From Nioella sediminis (GTDB lineage: Bacteria; Pseudomonadota; Alphaproteobacteria; Rhodobacterales; Rhodobacteraceae), in the NCBI RefSeq assembly GCF_001879695.1, contig NZ_MNBL01000039.1, forward strand, positions 1-36,331: a stretch of DNA of 36,331 nt, written 5' to 3'. The notes below the pieces were generated by a model. It saw only the letters and a program-made list of their open reading frames with translations, was not told the origin of the DNA and did not search any database. Shown here in pieces: positions 7,727-15,220 of the stretch. Numbering within the stretch: position 1 is the first letter of the stretch; each line of letters opens with the position of its first letter. Made by a program: the position numbers and the translations under genes.

Positions 7727-9139
7727 TCAGAACCGCTGCACAAGGCGCACGATCCGTTTGACCCACGGGCTATCGAACAGTTTGGGGCTAAAATAGGCGC
7801 CCGCGGCCCGTTTGTTAATCTCCCCCAACGTCGGATAGGGGGCAACCATCGCGGCAATAGCGCCCATTTTCAGCTTGTTGGCAATGGCAAGCGCCCAGAT
7901 CTGAATCAGCTCCCCCGCCTGCGCACCGACGATCCCGGCCCCGACGGGCCGCCCCTTGACCACCATCACCTTGATCAGCCCGGTGGTCTGGCCGGTGGCA
8001 ATCGCGCGATCATTGCCGGAATAGGGAAAGCGGACCACGGTCAGCTTGTCGCCATGGGCCTCGCGGGCTTCGGCCTCGGTCAGCCCGACCTGAGCGATTT
8101 CAGGGTCCGTGTAGGTAGCCCATGGAATGTGGTCGGTGCGCGCCTTTGACGGCAGGCCCATCAGCATCTGCCGGATGATCACGCCCGCGTGGTAGCCCGC
8201 CACATGGGTGAATTGCAGGCCACCGGCGGCATCACCGATGGCATAGACCTTGCGGTTCGTGGGCGAGCGGAGCGAGGCATCGACCTTCACGCCGCCGCCT
8301 GCGCGTTCCACCCCTGCCTTGTGCAGGTCGAGCTGATCGATATTTACCGTGCGTCCAACGGCAACCATTAGATGGGTGCCTTCATGGCGAGTGCCGTCTT
8401 CGGTAATGACGGCTATAGTGCCTTCGCTGCCCGAAACCTCCGACACCATCGCGCCCTCGATGATCCGAATGCCCTCCGCACGCAGATTCTCCAGTGCGAT
8501 GGCGGCAATCTCCGGGTCGTCCTTCCCAAGCGCTTTGGCGCCTTCCAGAACCGTCACCTCGCACCCCAATCGCCGATGCGCCTGCGCCATCTCCATGCCG
8601 ATGGGACCACCGCCAATGACGATCAGGTGTTCGGGCCGCTCGCGCAGATCGAAGATGGTTTCATTGGTCAGGTAGGGAACATCCGAAAGCCCCGGTATCG
8701 GCGGCACGAAGGGCCGCGATCCGGTGGCGATGACAAAACGGCGCGCGGTGATCTCAGTCTCACCTGCCCGAACGGTGTCATGACCAGTGAAGCGCCCGAA
8801 TTCGCGGATGACCTTTACGCCAAGGCTTTCAAAACGCTGCTGGCTGTCATGGGGTTCAATGGCGGCGATTGTCGCCGCAACATGGTCCTTGGCTGCCGCG
8901 TAGTCAGCCGCGACCGCCCCGCCCGTCACGCCAAAGCCCCCCTGCCCCATGGCGTGGGCCTTGTGCCCTGCCGCCAGCAGCGCCTTGGACGGCACGCAGC
9001 CATAGTTCAGGCAATCGCCGCCCATCTTGTGGCCTTCCAGCAGCACCACATCGGCCCCCATCTGGACAGCACCGGCCGCCACCGACAGCCCGCCGCTGCC
9101 CGCCCCGATCACGCAGATATCGGTCTTGATCCGGTTCAT
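7727..9139 (-). CDS. Pyridine nucleotide-disulfide oxidoreductase (MerA/Lpd-like, not a true mercuric reductase)
   Basis: A 470-residue class I flavoprotein. The N-terminal FAD site is VIGAGSGGLSVA, the redox-active disulfide is C43/C48 in GGDCLNYGCVPSK, and the NAD(P)H site is IVIGGGPIGMEMA. A second FAD contact is YAIGDAAGG, and the C-terminal dimerisation domain follows. Where lipoamide dehydrogenases have HPTxxE, this protein has YPTLGE, so the usual catalytic His is replaced by Tyr, as in MerA. It also lacks the N-terminal metal-binding domain and the C-terminal cysteine pair of mercuric reductase. A specific substrate therefore cannot be assigned. It lies three bases downstream of the TVP38-type gene, a pairing suggesting a joint membrane or redox role. 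Confidence 0.85.
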   Translation of the reverse strand: MNRIKTDICVIGAGSGGLSVAAGAVQMGADVVLLEGHKMGGDCLNYGCVPSKALLAAGHKAHAMGQGGFGVTGGAVAADYAAAKDHVAATIAAIEPHDSQQRFESLGVKVIREFGRFTGHDTVRAGETEITARRFVIATGSRPFVPPIPGLSDVPYLTNETIFDLRERPEHLIVIGGGPIGMEMAQAHRRLGCEVTVLEGAKALGKDDPEIAAIALENLRAEGIRIIEGAMVSEVSGSEGTIAVITEDGTRHEGTHLMVAVGRTVNIDQLDLHKAGVERAGGGVKVDASLRSPTNRKVYAIGDAAGGLQFTHVAGYHAGVIIRQMLMGLPSKARTDHIPWATYTDPEIAQVGLTEAEAREAHGDKLTVVRFPYSGNDRAIATGQTTGLIKVMVVKGRPVGAGIVGAQAGELIQIWALAIANKLKMGAIAAMVAPYPTLGEINKRAAGAYFSPKLFDSPWVKRIVRLVQRF

Positions 9140-9142
9140 GGG

Positions 9143-9874
9143 TCAGAGCCCTTTCTGGCCGCGCAGGGCCTTGATGAGAATGGGAAGCGCAGCCAGCGCA
9201 CAGAGGCCCAGAATGGGGCCCAGAATGGCAGGCTCGAAGATGATCGAAAGGTTCGGGGTTTCACCGCGGGCGAAGACCTCGCCCAGACCGGCGCCCACCC
9301 AAGTATAGACCGCCGTGCCCGGCATGATCCCGAAGAACGTGGTGAAGACATAGCGATGCAGGCTGACGCCGACCAACGCAGGCAGCAGGTTGGCGACAAA
9401 GAAGGGCACGACCGGAACCAGCCGGATCAGGAACAGCATCGACAGCTCGTTTTCATGAATGCCCTCACTGATCCGCCGCACGAGGCCCGAGGACGCATCC
9501 ATCCGAGCCGACAAAGTGCTGCCAAAGCCGAGCCGGGCCGCAAGGAAGATGATCGTCGCGCCGATGGTGGCGGAGAGCAGGACGAAGATCACCCCGGGAA
9601 ATAGACCAAACAGGAACCCGCCGGTCAGAGTGGCAATGGTGGCCCCCGGCAATGAGAACGCCACGATCAGGACGTAGATCGCCATATAGACAACCACCAT
9701 CGTCAGGTAATGCGCGTCACGGAAGGCCAGCAGGGCCTCGCGGTTGTCGCGCAGGGTGTCAAAGCTCAGGTAGTCGCCAAGCACAAACCAGCCCGCCACC
9801 GCGCCCAACAGAATCAGCGCAAAGGGCAGAAGGCGGCTGGCCTTCGATCCGGGTTCCGTGGTGACTTGGCTCAT
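9143..9874 (-). CDS. TVP38/TMEM64 (DedA-like) membrane protein
   Basis: A 243-residue multi-pass membrane protein. Hydrophobic segments include LLPFALILLGAVAGWFVLG, MVVVYMAIYVLIVAFSLPG and ATIGATIIFLAARLGFG. The middle holds the family core, with SLPGATIATLTGGFLFG followed by a glycine-rich helix ending in AAR. The region LIRLVPVVPFFVANLLPALVGV resembles the re-entrant loop of this SNARE-associated/VTT superfamily, whose members are linked to lipid scrambling and membrane homeostasis. ATG 9874 was preferred (GGACAGG upstream); an in-frame start at 9907 would add 11 non-hydrophobic residues. It heads a minus-strand operon with the flavoprotein and the histidine kinase. Confidence 0.85.
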   Translation of the reverse strand: MSQVTTEPGSKASRLLPFALILLGAVAGWFVLGDYLSFDTLRDNREALLAFRDAHYLTMVVVYMAIYVLIVAFSLPGATIATLTGGFLFGLFPGVIFVLLSATIGATIIFLAARLGFGSTLSARMDASSGLVRRISEGIHENELSMLFLIRLVPVVPFFVANLLPALVGVSLHRYVFTTFFGIMPGTAVYTWVGAGLGEVFARGETPNLSIIFEPAILGPILGLCALAALPILIKALRGQKGL

Positions 9875-10053
9875 GTCCTGTCCAATCGCTTGCGTTGACC
9901 ACAACATGCGTGCAAGCCCGGCGCAGCAACAGCCCCCTCACGCGGCGTTGATCACACGTGACGGAAACCGTGGAAATATGTCATCATCGGCGGCCACCTG
10001 AAGGAATCTGCGCCCGAGATGTTTCAAACCGGGAATTCAGGGCTTCGGGCTTG

Positions 10054-10082
10054 TTGACATGGCGGTCATGAGGGCCTATTGC
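10054..10082 (+). promoter_or_regulatory. Promoter of rpmH-rnpA-yidD
   Basis: TTGACA (10054-10059), a 17-base spacer and TATTGC (10077-10082) form a near-consensus housekeeping promoter. Transcription would begin around 10089, giving a leader of about 75 bases before rpmH. The 180-base region between this site and the start of the opposing TVP38 gene shows no other clear feature. Confidence 0.7.
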
Positions 10083-10162
10083 CCGGGCCTCATACGGATT
10101 CTCCGGCTGTCGATGCGTGGGCCTCGCCCGCATCCGGCCTTGATGACAAGGAAACGAGACAG

Positions 10163-10297
10163 ATGAAACGCACCTACCAGCCGTCGAACCTGGTCCGCAA
10201 GCGTCGCCACGGCTTCCGCGCCCGCATGGCAACCAAAGCCGGCCGCAAGATCCTGAACGCCCGCCGCGCCCGCGGCCGGAAGTCGCTCAGCGCATAA
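10163..10297 (+). CDS. rpmH: 50S ribosomal protein L34
   Basis: A 44-residue very basic protein that matches L34 along its whole length: [20 protein letters not shown] at the start, then [20 protein letters not shown]34 is a small protein of the large ribosomal subunit. It is first in the conserved rpmH-rnpA-yidD operon, behind a near-consensus promoter. The upstream AGGAAACGAGACAG contains the ribosome binding site. Confidence 0.98.
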
Positions 10298-10336
10298 TCG
10301 CGTGATGCAACGCCGGGTCTTTGCACCCGGTTGATG

Positions 10337-10370
10337 AGCCCCCTTCGGCCCCAAGGCCCCGGGGGCTTTT
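10337..10370 (+). terminator. Terminator-like hairpin between rpmH and rnpA
   Basis: AGCCCCC (10337-10343) pairs perfectly with GGGGGCT (10361-10367), with an inner GGCC/GGCC dyad (10347-10350 with 10355-10358), and is followed by TTTT. It lies 40 bases after the rpmH stop and just before the likely rnpA ribosome binding site. A partial stop here would give more L34 mRNA than RnpA mRNA, which fits the different amounts needed; this use is inferred. Confidence 0.6.
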
Positions 10371-10389
10371 CGTGTTTGAGGGACCGCCC

Positions 10390-10740
10390 TTGCCGATTGT
10401 CGAGACCCTGACCAAACGCCCCGATTTTCTGCGCGCCGCGCGGGCCGCCCGTGCCCCGGCCCCCGCCTTTCTGGTGCAGGCGCGGCGGCGACGGGAGGAT
10501 GAGGGCGTGCCACCCGATCTGGTCCGCGTGGGGTTCACCTGTTCCAAGAAGGTCGGCAATGCCGTGGCCCGCAACCGTGCCAAACGCCGTTTGAGGGAAA
10601 TCGCCCGCGCCATCCTGCCGCTTGAAGGGCGGCCCGGCTGGGATTACGTGTTGATTGGCCGCGCCAATGAAACCGCCGCCCGGCCTATGGAGGACATGGT
10701 CAAGGACCTGTCCCGCGCGCTGAGGAAGATCCACAAGTGA
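10390..10740 (+). CDS. rnpA: Ribonuclease P protein component
   Basis: RnpA is the protein subunit of RNase P, which trims the 5' ends of precursor tRNAs together with the RNA subunit. Family hallmarks are present: [11 protein letters not shown] near the N terminus, [25 protein letters not shown] (the RNR signature) and WDYVLIGR in the C-terminal part. The most likely start is TTG at 10390, because GAGGGA sits six bases upstream and the resulting 116 residues suit the family. GTG 10372 and TTG 10321 are in-frame alternatives, but the latter would translate through the hairpin ending at 10370. The stop overlaps the GTG of yidD. Confidence 0.93.
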   Translation: MPIVETLTKRPDFLRAARAARAPAPAFLVQARRRREDEGVPPDLVRVGFTCSKKVGNAVARNRAKRRLREIARAILPLEGRPGWDYVLIGRANETAARPMEDMVKDLSRALRKIHK

Positions 10741-11006
10741 CCCCGCTGGCCCATCTCTTCGCTTTGCCCATCCGGGCCTACCGGCTGATCTTCAGCCCAT
10801 GGGTGGGGTTCAACTGCCGCTACCAACCCACCTGTTCGGCCTACGCGCTGGAGGCATTGCAACAGCACGGGGCGATCAAGGGTTCATGGCTCGCCGCCAA
10901 GCGGATTGGCCGCTGCCATCCCTGGGGTTCAGATGGCTATGACCCGGTGCCCGGCTGCGGGCATGATCATCGCCATGACGATGCGCAGGACGTGGCCGAT
11001 CGGTAA
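10737..11006 (+). CDS. yidD: Membrane protein insertion efficiency factor YidD
   Basis: An 89-residue protein with the conserved core [23 protein letters not shown], the [19 protein letters not shown] segment and the DPVPG end motif. YidD associates with the inner membrane and assists YidC-dependent insertion. The GTG start overlaps the rnpA stop (GTGA), so translation is coupled. The C-terminal extension is rich in His and Asp ([11 protein letters not shown]), which is common in this family and may bind metal. In related genomes yidC usually follows directly; here it lies 4.2 kb further on. Confidence 0.95.
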   Translation: MTPLAHLFALPIRAYRLIFSPWVGFNCRYQPTCSAYALEALQQHGAIKGSWLAAKRIGRCHPWGSDGYDPVPGCGHDHRHDDAQDVADR

Positions 11007-11107
11007 CAACCGCCGATTGTCCGATTTTCCAGCATAGCGCGACGCGCACCCCCCATGCTACCTGCCCTACATCGAGTTCCACCGTCCAAGCTAAGGGAGG
11101 GCGTCAT

Positions 11108-11179
11108 ATGATTTTGCTATTCACACGACGCCGTGGCGAACTCGGTTCCCGGTCCGGCACCTGCATGGCAGGGGCATAG
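11108..11179 (+). CDS. Possible short leader ORF (23 codons)
   Basis: In the 310-base gap between yidD and the DUF1127 gene, a 23-codon frame begins with ATG at 11108, preceded by AAGGGAGGG at a good distance, and ends with TAG at 11179. The peptide would start MILLFTRRRGEL. The strong ribosome binding site is the only support; there is no homology evidence. The remainder of the gap shows small GC-rich dyads but nothing that can be named. Confidence 0.25.
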   Translation: MILLFTRRRGELGSRSGTCMAGA

Positions 11180-11290
11180 GCCGCAAGGCCGCACCCTTCG
11201 GTCCCTAGGGGCCAGCTTTCCAACATGACCTGACCGATCTGCCATGGGGGCATCTGCCCGCCCGTGGTCCATCTCCAACCCAATCAGAGG

Positions 11291-11310
11291 CCCCTGTTTC
11301 AACAGGGGGA
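11291..11310 (+). promoter_or_regulatory. Hairpin covering the ribosome binding site of the DUF1127 gene
   Basis: CCCCTG (11291-11296) pairs with CAGGGG (11303-11308) around TTTCAA. The right arm is part of AGGGGGA, the Shine-Dalgarno sequence placed seven bases before the ATG at 11317. When folded, the site would be hidden from the ribosome. The structure is visible; a control function is inferred. Confidence 0.5.
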
Positions 11311-11316
11311 CATATC

Positions 11317-11544
11317 ATGACCAGACTCGAAAACCGTCTTTCGGCGGCTGAAATCCAGGCCTTGCTGGCCGAGATGATCGCTGATGCAGGCGCGTGGCGC
11401 GTGCTGAAGGCCGCCGCCAAGCAGGCGCTGAGGCGCAAGGCGCGGCCCGCGAACGGGCTGATAGTGCTCAACAATCACATGCGGCGCGACATAGGGATGG
11501 CGCCTTACCACCCTCCCCCATCCGCAACACAGCTCAGATGGTGA
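11317..11544 (+). CDS. DUF1127-like small protein
   Basis: A 75-residue basic protein. The N-terminal part is helical (LSAAEIQALLAEMIADAGAWRVLKAAAKQALRRKA). The C-terminal VLNNHMRRDIGMAP resembles the L-x-D-x-L-x-R-D-I-G-L motif that defines DUF1127 proteins. Members of this family in alphaproteobacteria are linked to RNA turnover, phosphate or carbon metabolism and stress responses, but mechanisms vary. The ATG has AGGGGGA seven bases upstream, inside a hairpin. Assignment rests on the short C-terminal motif. Confidence 0.65.
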   Translation: MTRLENRLSAAEIQALLAEMIADAGAWRVLKAAAKQALRRKARPANGLIVLNNHMRRDIGMAPYHPPPSATQLRW

Positions 11545-11551
11545 ACCATCA

Positions 11552-11576
11552 GGGGGTCCGGTCCGTCCGGGCCCCT
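11552..11576. terminator. Hairpin at the DUF1127 / hydrolase convergent junction
   Basis: GGGGTCCGG (11553-11561) pairs with CCGGGCCCC (11567-11575), one G-T wobble, around TCCGT. It fills the 36-base gap between two convergent stop codons. No clear T run follows, so it may be a weak or factor-assisted terminator. Confidence 0.5.
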
Positions 11577-11580
11577 ACCC

Positions 11581-12489
11581 TCAGCCGATCAGCGCCTGAT
11601 TGCCCTCGTTCGTCGGCGCACGCGTCGGCATGCTCGCGGCAGGATGCCCGGCCAGCACGAGGGCGGCGTCTCGATAGAACTGCGCATCGAGGAAGTGCCA
11701 GTTATGAGAGATCGAGGACGTGTTCGGCCATTCATGCTTATGCGCGTTGTAATAGTGCTGCACATACACGTCCGCATGGCCTGGCGGGACGCTGTCCGGC
11801 ATCCCCTCGAACCCCAGCCTTTGGGCCTGAAACAGCCTGTACCATTGGGACAGGCTCAGCACCTCATCGGCACGGCTATAGTAGTTGGTGATCCGCCCCG
11901 CATGTGCATAGAGCGCGGCAGATTTCTTCGCGCCGGTCTTCATCGATTTGGCCGCAATGTCTGCGGCGACCAGAAGAACCTGCCCAACCGAGATATCGAC
12001 CGCCCCGGCCTTACCCAGTTCCACCACCCGGTGGAATGCGTGGCGCGTGACCAGTGCGCCCATGGAATGCGCCATGATGTCGAGCTTGATCCCCGGCGCC
12101 GCCTTGCGCAGCACGGCGATGCCATCCAGCACCAGTTGCGGCGCAACCGTGTGCGCGTCTGCCCGGTCCTTGCGATAATCGAACAGAGCGCCGTTGGTGG
12201 GCCAGTCAAAGCTGACGACCACTCCGCCAAACCCGTGCTGCGCCAGCCCGTCGGCGATCAGCTGATGCCGTGCGAAGGTTTCATGTTGTTCCAGGTTGAA
12301 CCCATGCACATGCAGCAGCACCCCGTTCCCGCCCGCAGCCGCCAGCACTTCGGCCAGCCATGTGTCCACCGGCAGGGTCTGCACCGCATATCCGGCCGCG
12401 GTCTTTTCGACCCTCACATAGCGCGTCACACCGGGGTTCTTTGTAAAAGCCCCGTCAACAAAACTGCGGGTTGTCATGGCGTAAATCAT
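11581..12489 (-). CDS. Alpha/beta hydrolase, DUF900-like
   Basis: A 302-residue predicted alpha/beta hydrolase. VLLHVHGFNLEQHETFARH fits the strand and oxyanion-hole region, and VVVSFDWPTNG follows. DIMAHSMGALV holds the nucleophile elbow, with Ser in A-H-S-M-G. A downstream Asp (NYYSRADEVLSLS) and a C-terminal His (SISHNWHFLD) complete a plausible catalytic triad. The pattern matches the DUF900 group of uncharacterised esterase-like proteins. ATG 12489 was selected because GAGGA lies seven bases upstream; a longer frame to 12576 begins with a non-hydrophobic extension lacking a site. There is no signal peptide, so it is likely cytoplasmic. Substrate unknown. Confidence 0.75.
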   Translation of the reverse strand: MIYAMTTRSFVDGAFTKNPGVTRYVRVEKTAAGYAVQTLPVDTWLAEVLAAAGGNGVLLHVHGFNLEQHETFARHQLIADGLAQHGFGGVVVSFDWPTNGALFDYRKDRADAHTVAPQLVLDGIAVLRKAAPGIKLDIMAHSMGALVTRHAFHRVVELGKAGAVDISVGQVLLVAADIAAKSMKTGAKKSAALYAHAGRITNYYSRADEVLSLSQWYRLFQAQRLGFEGMPDSVPPGHADVYVQHYYNAHKHEWPNTSSISHNWHFLDAQFYRDAALVLAGHPAASMPTRAPTNEGNQALIG

Positions 12490-12559
12490 CGTCGGTCCTC
12501 GAATGAAAAACTGGCTAATCCGGTCATCATGCGCCCGAATCGCCCAGATGCCAAAATCA

Positions 12560-12588
12560 TTGCCTGTCCGGGGCATTCCGCGTAGACG
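12560..12588 (+). promoter_or_regulatory. Possible promoter of ttcA
   Basis: TTGCCT (12560-12565), a 17-base spacer and TAGACG (12583-12588), about 25 bases before the ttcA ATG. The match is moderate and the leader would be short. Confidence 0.4.
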
Positions 12589-12612
12589 CGGACCCGCAAC
12601 CGGAGGCCCCCG

Positions 12613-13464
12613 ATGCTAGACGAATCCGACGATATCCACCCGCTGTTCAGCGGCGCGCCGAACACGACCGAGTTCAAGAAGCTTCGCAAGCGGATCATTC
12701 GCGAGACCCGCGAAGCGATCGACCGCTATGGCATGATCGAACGCGGCGCCCGGTGGCTCGTGTGCCTGTCGGGTGGCAAGGACAGCTACACGCTGCTCGC
12801 CGCGCTGACCGAGCTGAAATGGCGCGGGCTGCTGCCGGTGGACCTGCTGGCCTGCAATCTGGATCAGGGTCAGCCGGGTTTCCCCGCGACGGTGCTGCCG
12901 GAGTTCCTGTCCAAGATGGGGGTGGAGCACCGGATCGAATATCAGGACACCTATTCCATCGTCATGGACAAGGTGCCCGCCGGGCGCACCTATTGCGCGC
13001 TCTGTTCGCGGCTCAGGCGCGGCAATCTTTATCGAATCGCACGCGAGGAGGGCTGTTCCGCCGTGGTTCTGGGCCATCACCGCGACGATATTCTTGAAAC
13101 ATTTTTCCTCAATCTCTTCCATGGCGGAAAGCTGGCGACGATGCCGCCGAAACTGCTGAATGACGAGGGCGACCTCTTCGTCTATCGCCCGCTCGCGCAT
13201 GTGGCCGAGGCCGATTGCGAGAAATTCGCGACCGCCATGAACTACCCGATCATCCCCTGTGATCTTTGCGGATCGCAGGACGGGTTGCAGCGCCAGCAAA
13301 TCAAGAAACTGCTGGATGAATGGGAAACCCGCACTCCCGGACGGCGGGGCAAGATGTTCTCCGCCCTGATGAATGCGCGGCCCTCTCATCTGCTTGACCC
13401 GGCGCTTTTTGACTTCGCCGGGCTGACGCGATCGGAACAAGTCGAGACAAATCCGAAGGACTGA
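12613..13464 (+). CDS. ttcA: tRNA 2-thiocytidine(32) synthetase TtcA
   Basis: TtcA adds sulfur to C32 of certain tRNAs using ATP and an oxygen-sensitive iron-sulfur cluster. The 283-residue protein has the PP-loop SGGKDS (residues 53-58), the first CxxC pair C128/C131 ([11 protein letters not shown]) and the second pair C216/C219 ([12 protein letters not shown]), the layout of the TtcA family and distinct from TtuA or Mnm[20 protein letters not shown] is also typical. The ATG follows GGAGG. It stands alone on the plus strand between a divergent hydrolase gene and the EAL gene. A candidate substrate, tRNA-Arg(ACG) with C32, is encoded 6.4 kb away. Confidence 0.93.
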   Translation: MLDESDDIHPLFSGAPNTTEFKKLRKRIIRETREAIDRYGMIERGARWLVCLSGGKDSYTLLAALTELKWRGLLPVDLLACNLDQGQPGFPATVLPEFLSKMGVEHRIEYQDTYSIVMDKVPAGRTYCALCSRLRRGNLYRIAREEGCSAVVLGHHRDDILETFFLNLFHGGKLATMPPKLLNDEGDLFVYRPLAHVAEADCEKFATAMNYPIIPCDLCGSQDGLQRQQIKKLLDEWETRTPGRRGKMFSALMNARPSHLLDPALFDFAGLTRSEQVETNPKD

Positions 13465-13547
13465 GGCGGAGACGTTAACAGCCTGTCAGGCAGTTTGGCG
13501 TAGCGGTGAAGGCACCGTTGACCGAATTGCCAGGTTGAGAGGCTGCC

Positions 13548-15098
13548 ATGTATGTCCCGATGTTTCCCCGGTTGGATTCCCTTGCGCAGAACATTCGCAG
13601 GGGCCTGTCGAGGGTTGAGGTACTGGCGGTCTTCCCGGCGCTGGCGCTGCTGGCCTTCTGGATGGGCGCGCCCGAGGTGATTTTCGCGACCTCCTTTCTG
13701 CTGCCCGGCCTGTTGGCCCTGCAGGCCATGCGCCCACAAGGAAAGGGCGCAGGCGACTCTGCGCCGCTCGATGGCAAAACCGGCCTGCCGATGCGTGAAA
13801 GCTTTCTGGCAGTGCTGGAAACGACCCTGGCCGAGGCAGGGCGAAAAAGCCATTCCACTGCCTGCCTGGTAGTCGAGATCGACGACTTTCCCGACCTCGC
13901 TGCCCGGTGGGGGGGGGAGGCCAGCGACCGTATCCTGCGCCGCACCGCCGACCGGGTTCTGACCACCGTGCGCCGGGGCGACATCGTTGCCTGCATCGGT
14001 GAAGGTCGATTTGCGATCACTCTGCACCCGGTCGCCTCCGTCAAGCTCGATATCGTGATGTCGCTCGTGGACCGGCTGCAAAAAGCCCTTTCGGAACCGA
14101 TTGCAATCGCCGGGGCCGCCGCGCACCCCACGGTATCCGTGGGCTTTGCGACACCGGCCCAGACCGATTTCGGCGGCTCCACCTGCCTGCTGGACGCGGC
14201 ACTGACCGCCCTGATCGAGGCGCGTCGGCACGGACCGGGCGGCGTGCGCGGCTATTCCGACCGGATCAAATTCAGCGCTCAGCTGCGTCACGGTCTGGCG
14301 GAAGAAGTGGAAGATGCCATTGCCGCTGGTGACATCCGTCCCTGGTTCCAGCCGCAGGTCAGTGCCGATACCGGCGCGGTCACCGGGTTTGAGGCTCTGG
14401 CGCGGTGGCACCATCCAGAGGCGGGTGTTCTGACCCCTGCCGATTTCCTGCCTGCGGTGGCAGATGCCGGATGCATGGGACGATTGGGGGAGTGCATCCT
14501 GGCGCAGTCGCTGCGCGCCGTTCAGGAATGGGACATGGCGGGCTGTTCCGTTCCGTCTGTCGCGGTCAATTTCTCGGCTGAGGAACTGCGCGACCCGACG
14601 CTTGCCGACCGCCTGAAATGGGAGGTGGACCGGTTCGACCTGCGGCCCGCGCGCCTGACCGTCGAGATACTCGAAACCGTGGCCGCCCAGTCCGAAGATG
14701 ACGTGATCCTGCGCAATATCGAGCAGATGGGCGCGCATGGGTTCAATCTCGATCTAGACGATTTCGGAACCGGACAAAGCTCCATCGCCAATATTCGCCG
14801 CTTTCACGTGAACCGCATCAAGATCGACCGCAGCTTCGTCACCAAGCTTGATCAGGACTCCACGCAGCGCGCCGTCGTTGCAGGCATCCTCGCGCTGGCA
14901 GAGCGGTTGAATGTGGCCACCGTCGCCGAAGGCGTCGAAACTCCCGGAGAACGCAGCGTCGTGGCGCAATTGGGCTGCGATCACCTGCAGGGCTATATCA
15001 TCGCCCGTCCGATGCCCTTCGAAGACACCGTCGCCTGGGTCCAGACCTATACCGCCGGGCTGGCCAAGACCCCCCGGATCGGCCGCCGCGCAGGGTAA
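13548..15098 (+). CDS. Membrane-anchored degenerate GGDEF / EAL protein (c-di-GMP phosphodiesterase)
   Basis: A 516-residue protein. Two hydrophobic segments lie at about 24-40 and 44-62. A GGDEF-type domain follows (about 75-235) whose signature is GEGRF at 151-155 in place of GGDEF, so cyclase activity is unlikely. The EAL domain (about 250-500) keeps the catalytic set: EAL at 282-284 (FEALARW), N341, E373, D404/D405 in DDFGTG, K425, E461 in AEGVE and Q481 in LQGY. It should therefore hydrolyse cyclic di-GMP at the membrane, with the GGDEF part perhaps as a GTP sensor. The gene begins 83 bases after ttcA, with GAGAGG before the ATG. Which behaviour it controls cannot be told from here. Confidence 0.88.
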   Translation: MYVPMFPRLDSLAQNIRRGLSRVEVLAVFPALALLAFWMGAPEVIFATSFLLPGLLALQAMRPQGKGAGDSAPLDGKTGLPMRESFLAVLETTLAEAGRKSHSTACLVVEIDDFPDLAARWGGEASDRILRRTADRVLTTVRRGDIVACIGEGRFAITLHPVASVKLDIVMSLVDRLQKALSEPIAIAGAAAHPTVSVGFATPAQTDFGGSTCLLDAALTALIEARRHGPGGVRGYSDRIKFSAQLRHGLAEEVEDAIAAGDIRPWFQPQVSADTGAVTGFEALARWHHPEAGVLTPADFLPAVADAGCMGRLGECILAQSLRAVQEWDMAGCSVPSVAVNFSAEELRDPTLADRLKWEVDRFDLRPARLTVEILETVAAQSEDDVILRNIEQMGAHGFNLDLDDFGTGQSSIANIRRFHVNRIKIDRSFVTKLDQDSTQRAVVAGILALAERLNVATVAEGVETPGERSVVAQLGCDHLQGYIIARPMPFEDTVAWVQTYTAGLAKTPRIGRRAG

Positions 15099-15157
15099 AT
15101 CACTGCATCAATGCGGGGCCAAACCGCGCGGACGGCCCAAAGAACCGGGAAAACCGC

Positions 15158-15186
15158 TTGACCTTTCCAGCCTCAGTCTGTTGAAC
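15158..15186 (+). promoter_or_regulatory. Promoter of the yidC operon
   Basis: TTGACC (15158-15163), a 17-base spacer and TTGAAC (15181-15186), 34 bases ahead of the yidC ATG. The -35 is good and the -10 weak. An independent promoter is expected here because yidC is separated from yidD. Confidence 0.5.
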
Positions 15187-15220
15187 CTGCGTGACTTCAA
15201 CCAAGGCTGGATACGCGGGC

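Noticed and set aside
7727-9139. Annotation as mercuric reductase merA
   Set aside because: No heavy-metal-binding N-terminal domain, no C-terminal cysteine pair, and no merR/merT/merP nearby.
10321-10389. rnpA starting at TTG 10321
   Set aside because: No ribosome binding site at that position, the extension is unlike the family, and it spans a terminator-like hairpin.
13386-14738. Long minus-strand open frame opposite the EAL gene
   Set aside because: The plus strand encodes intact EAL signatures; the reverse frame has no recognisable motif.
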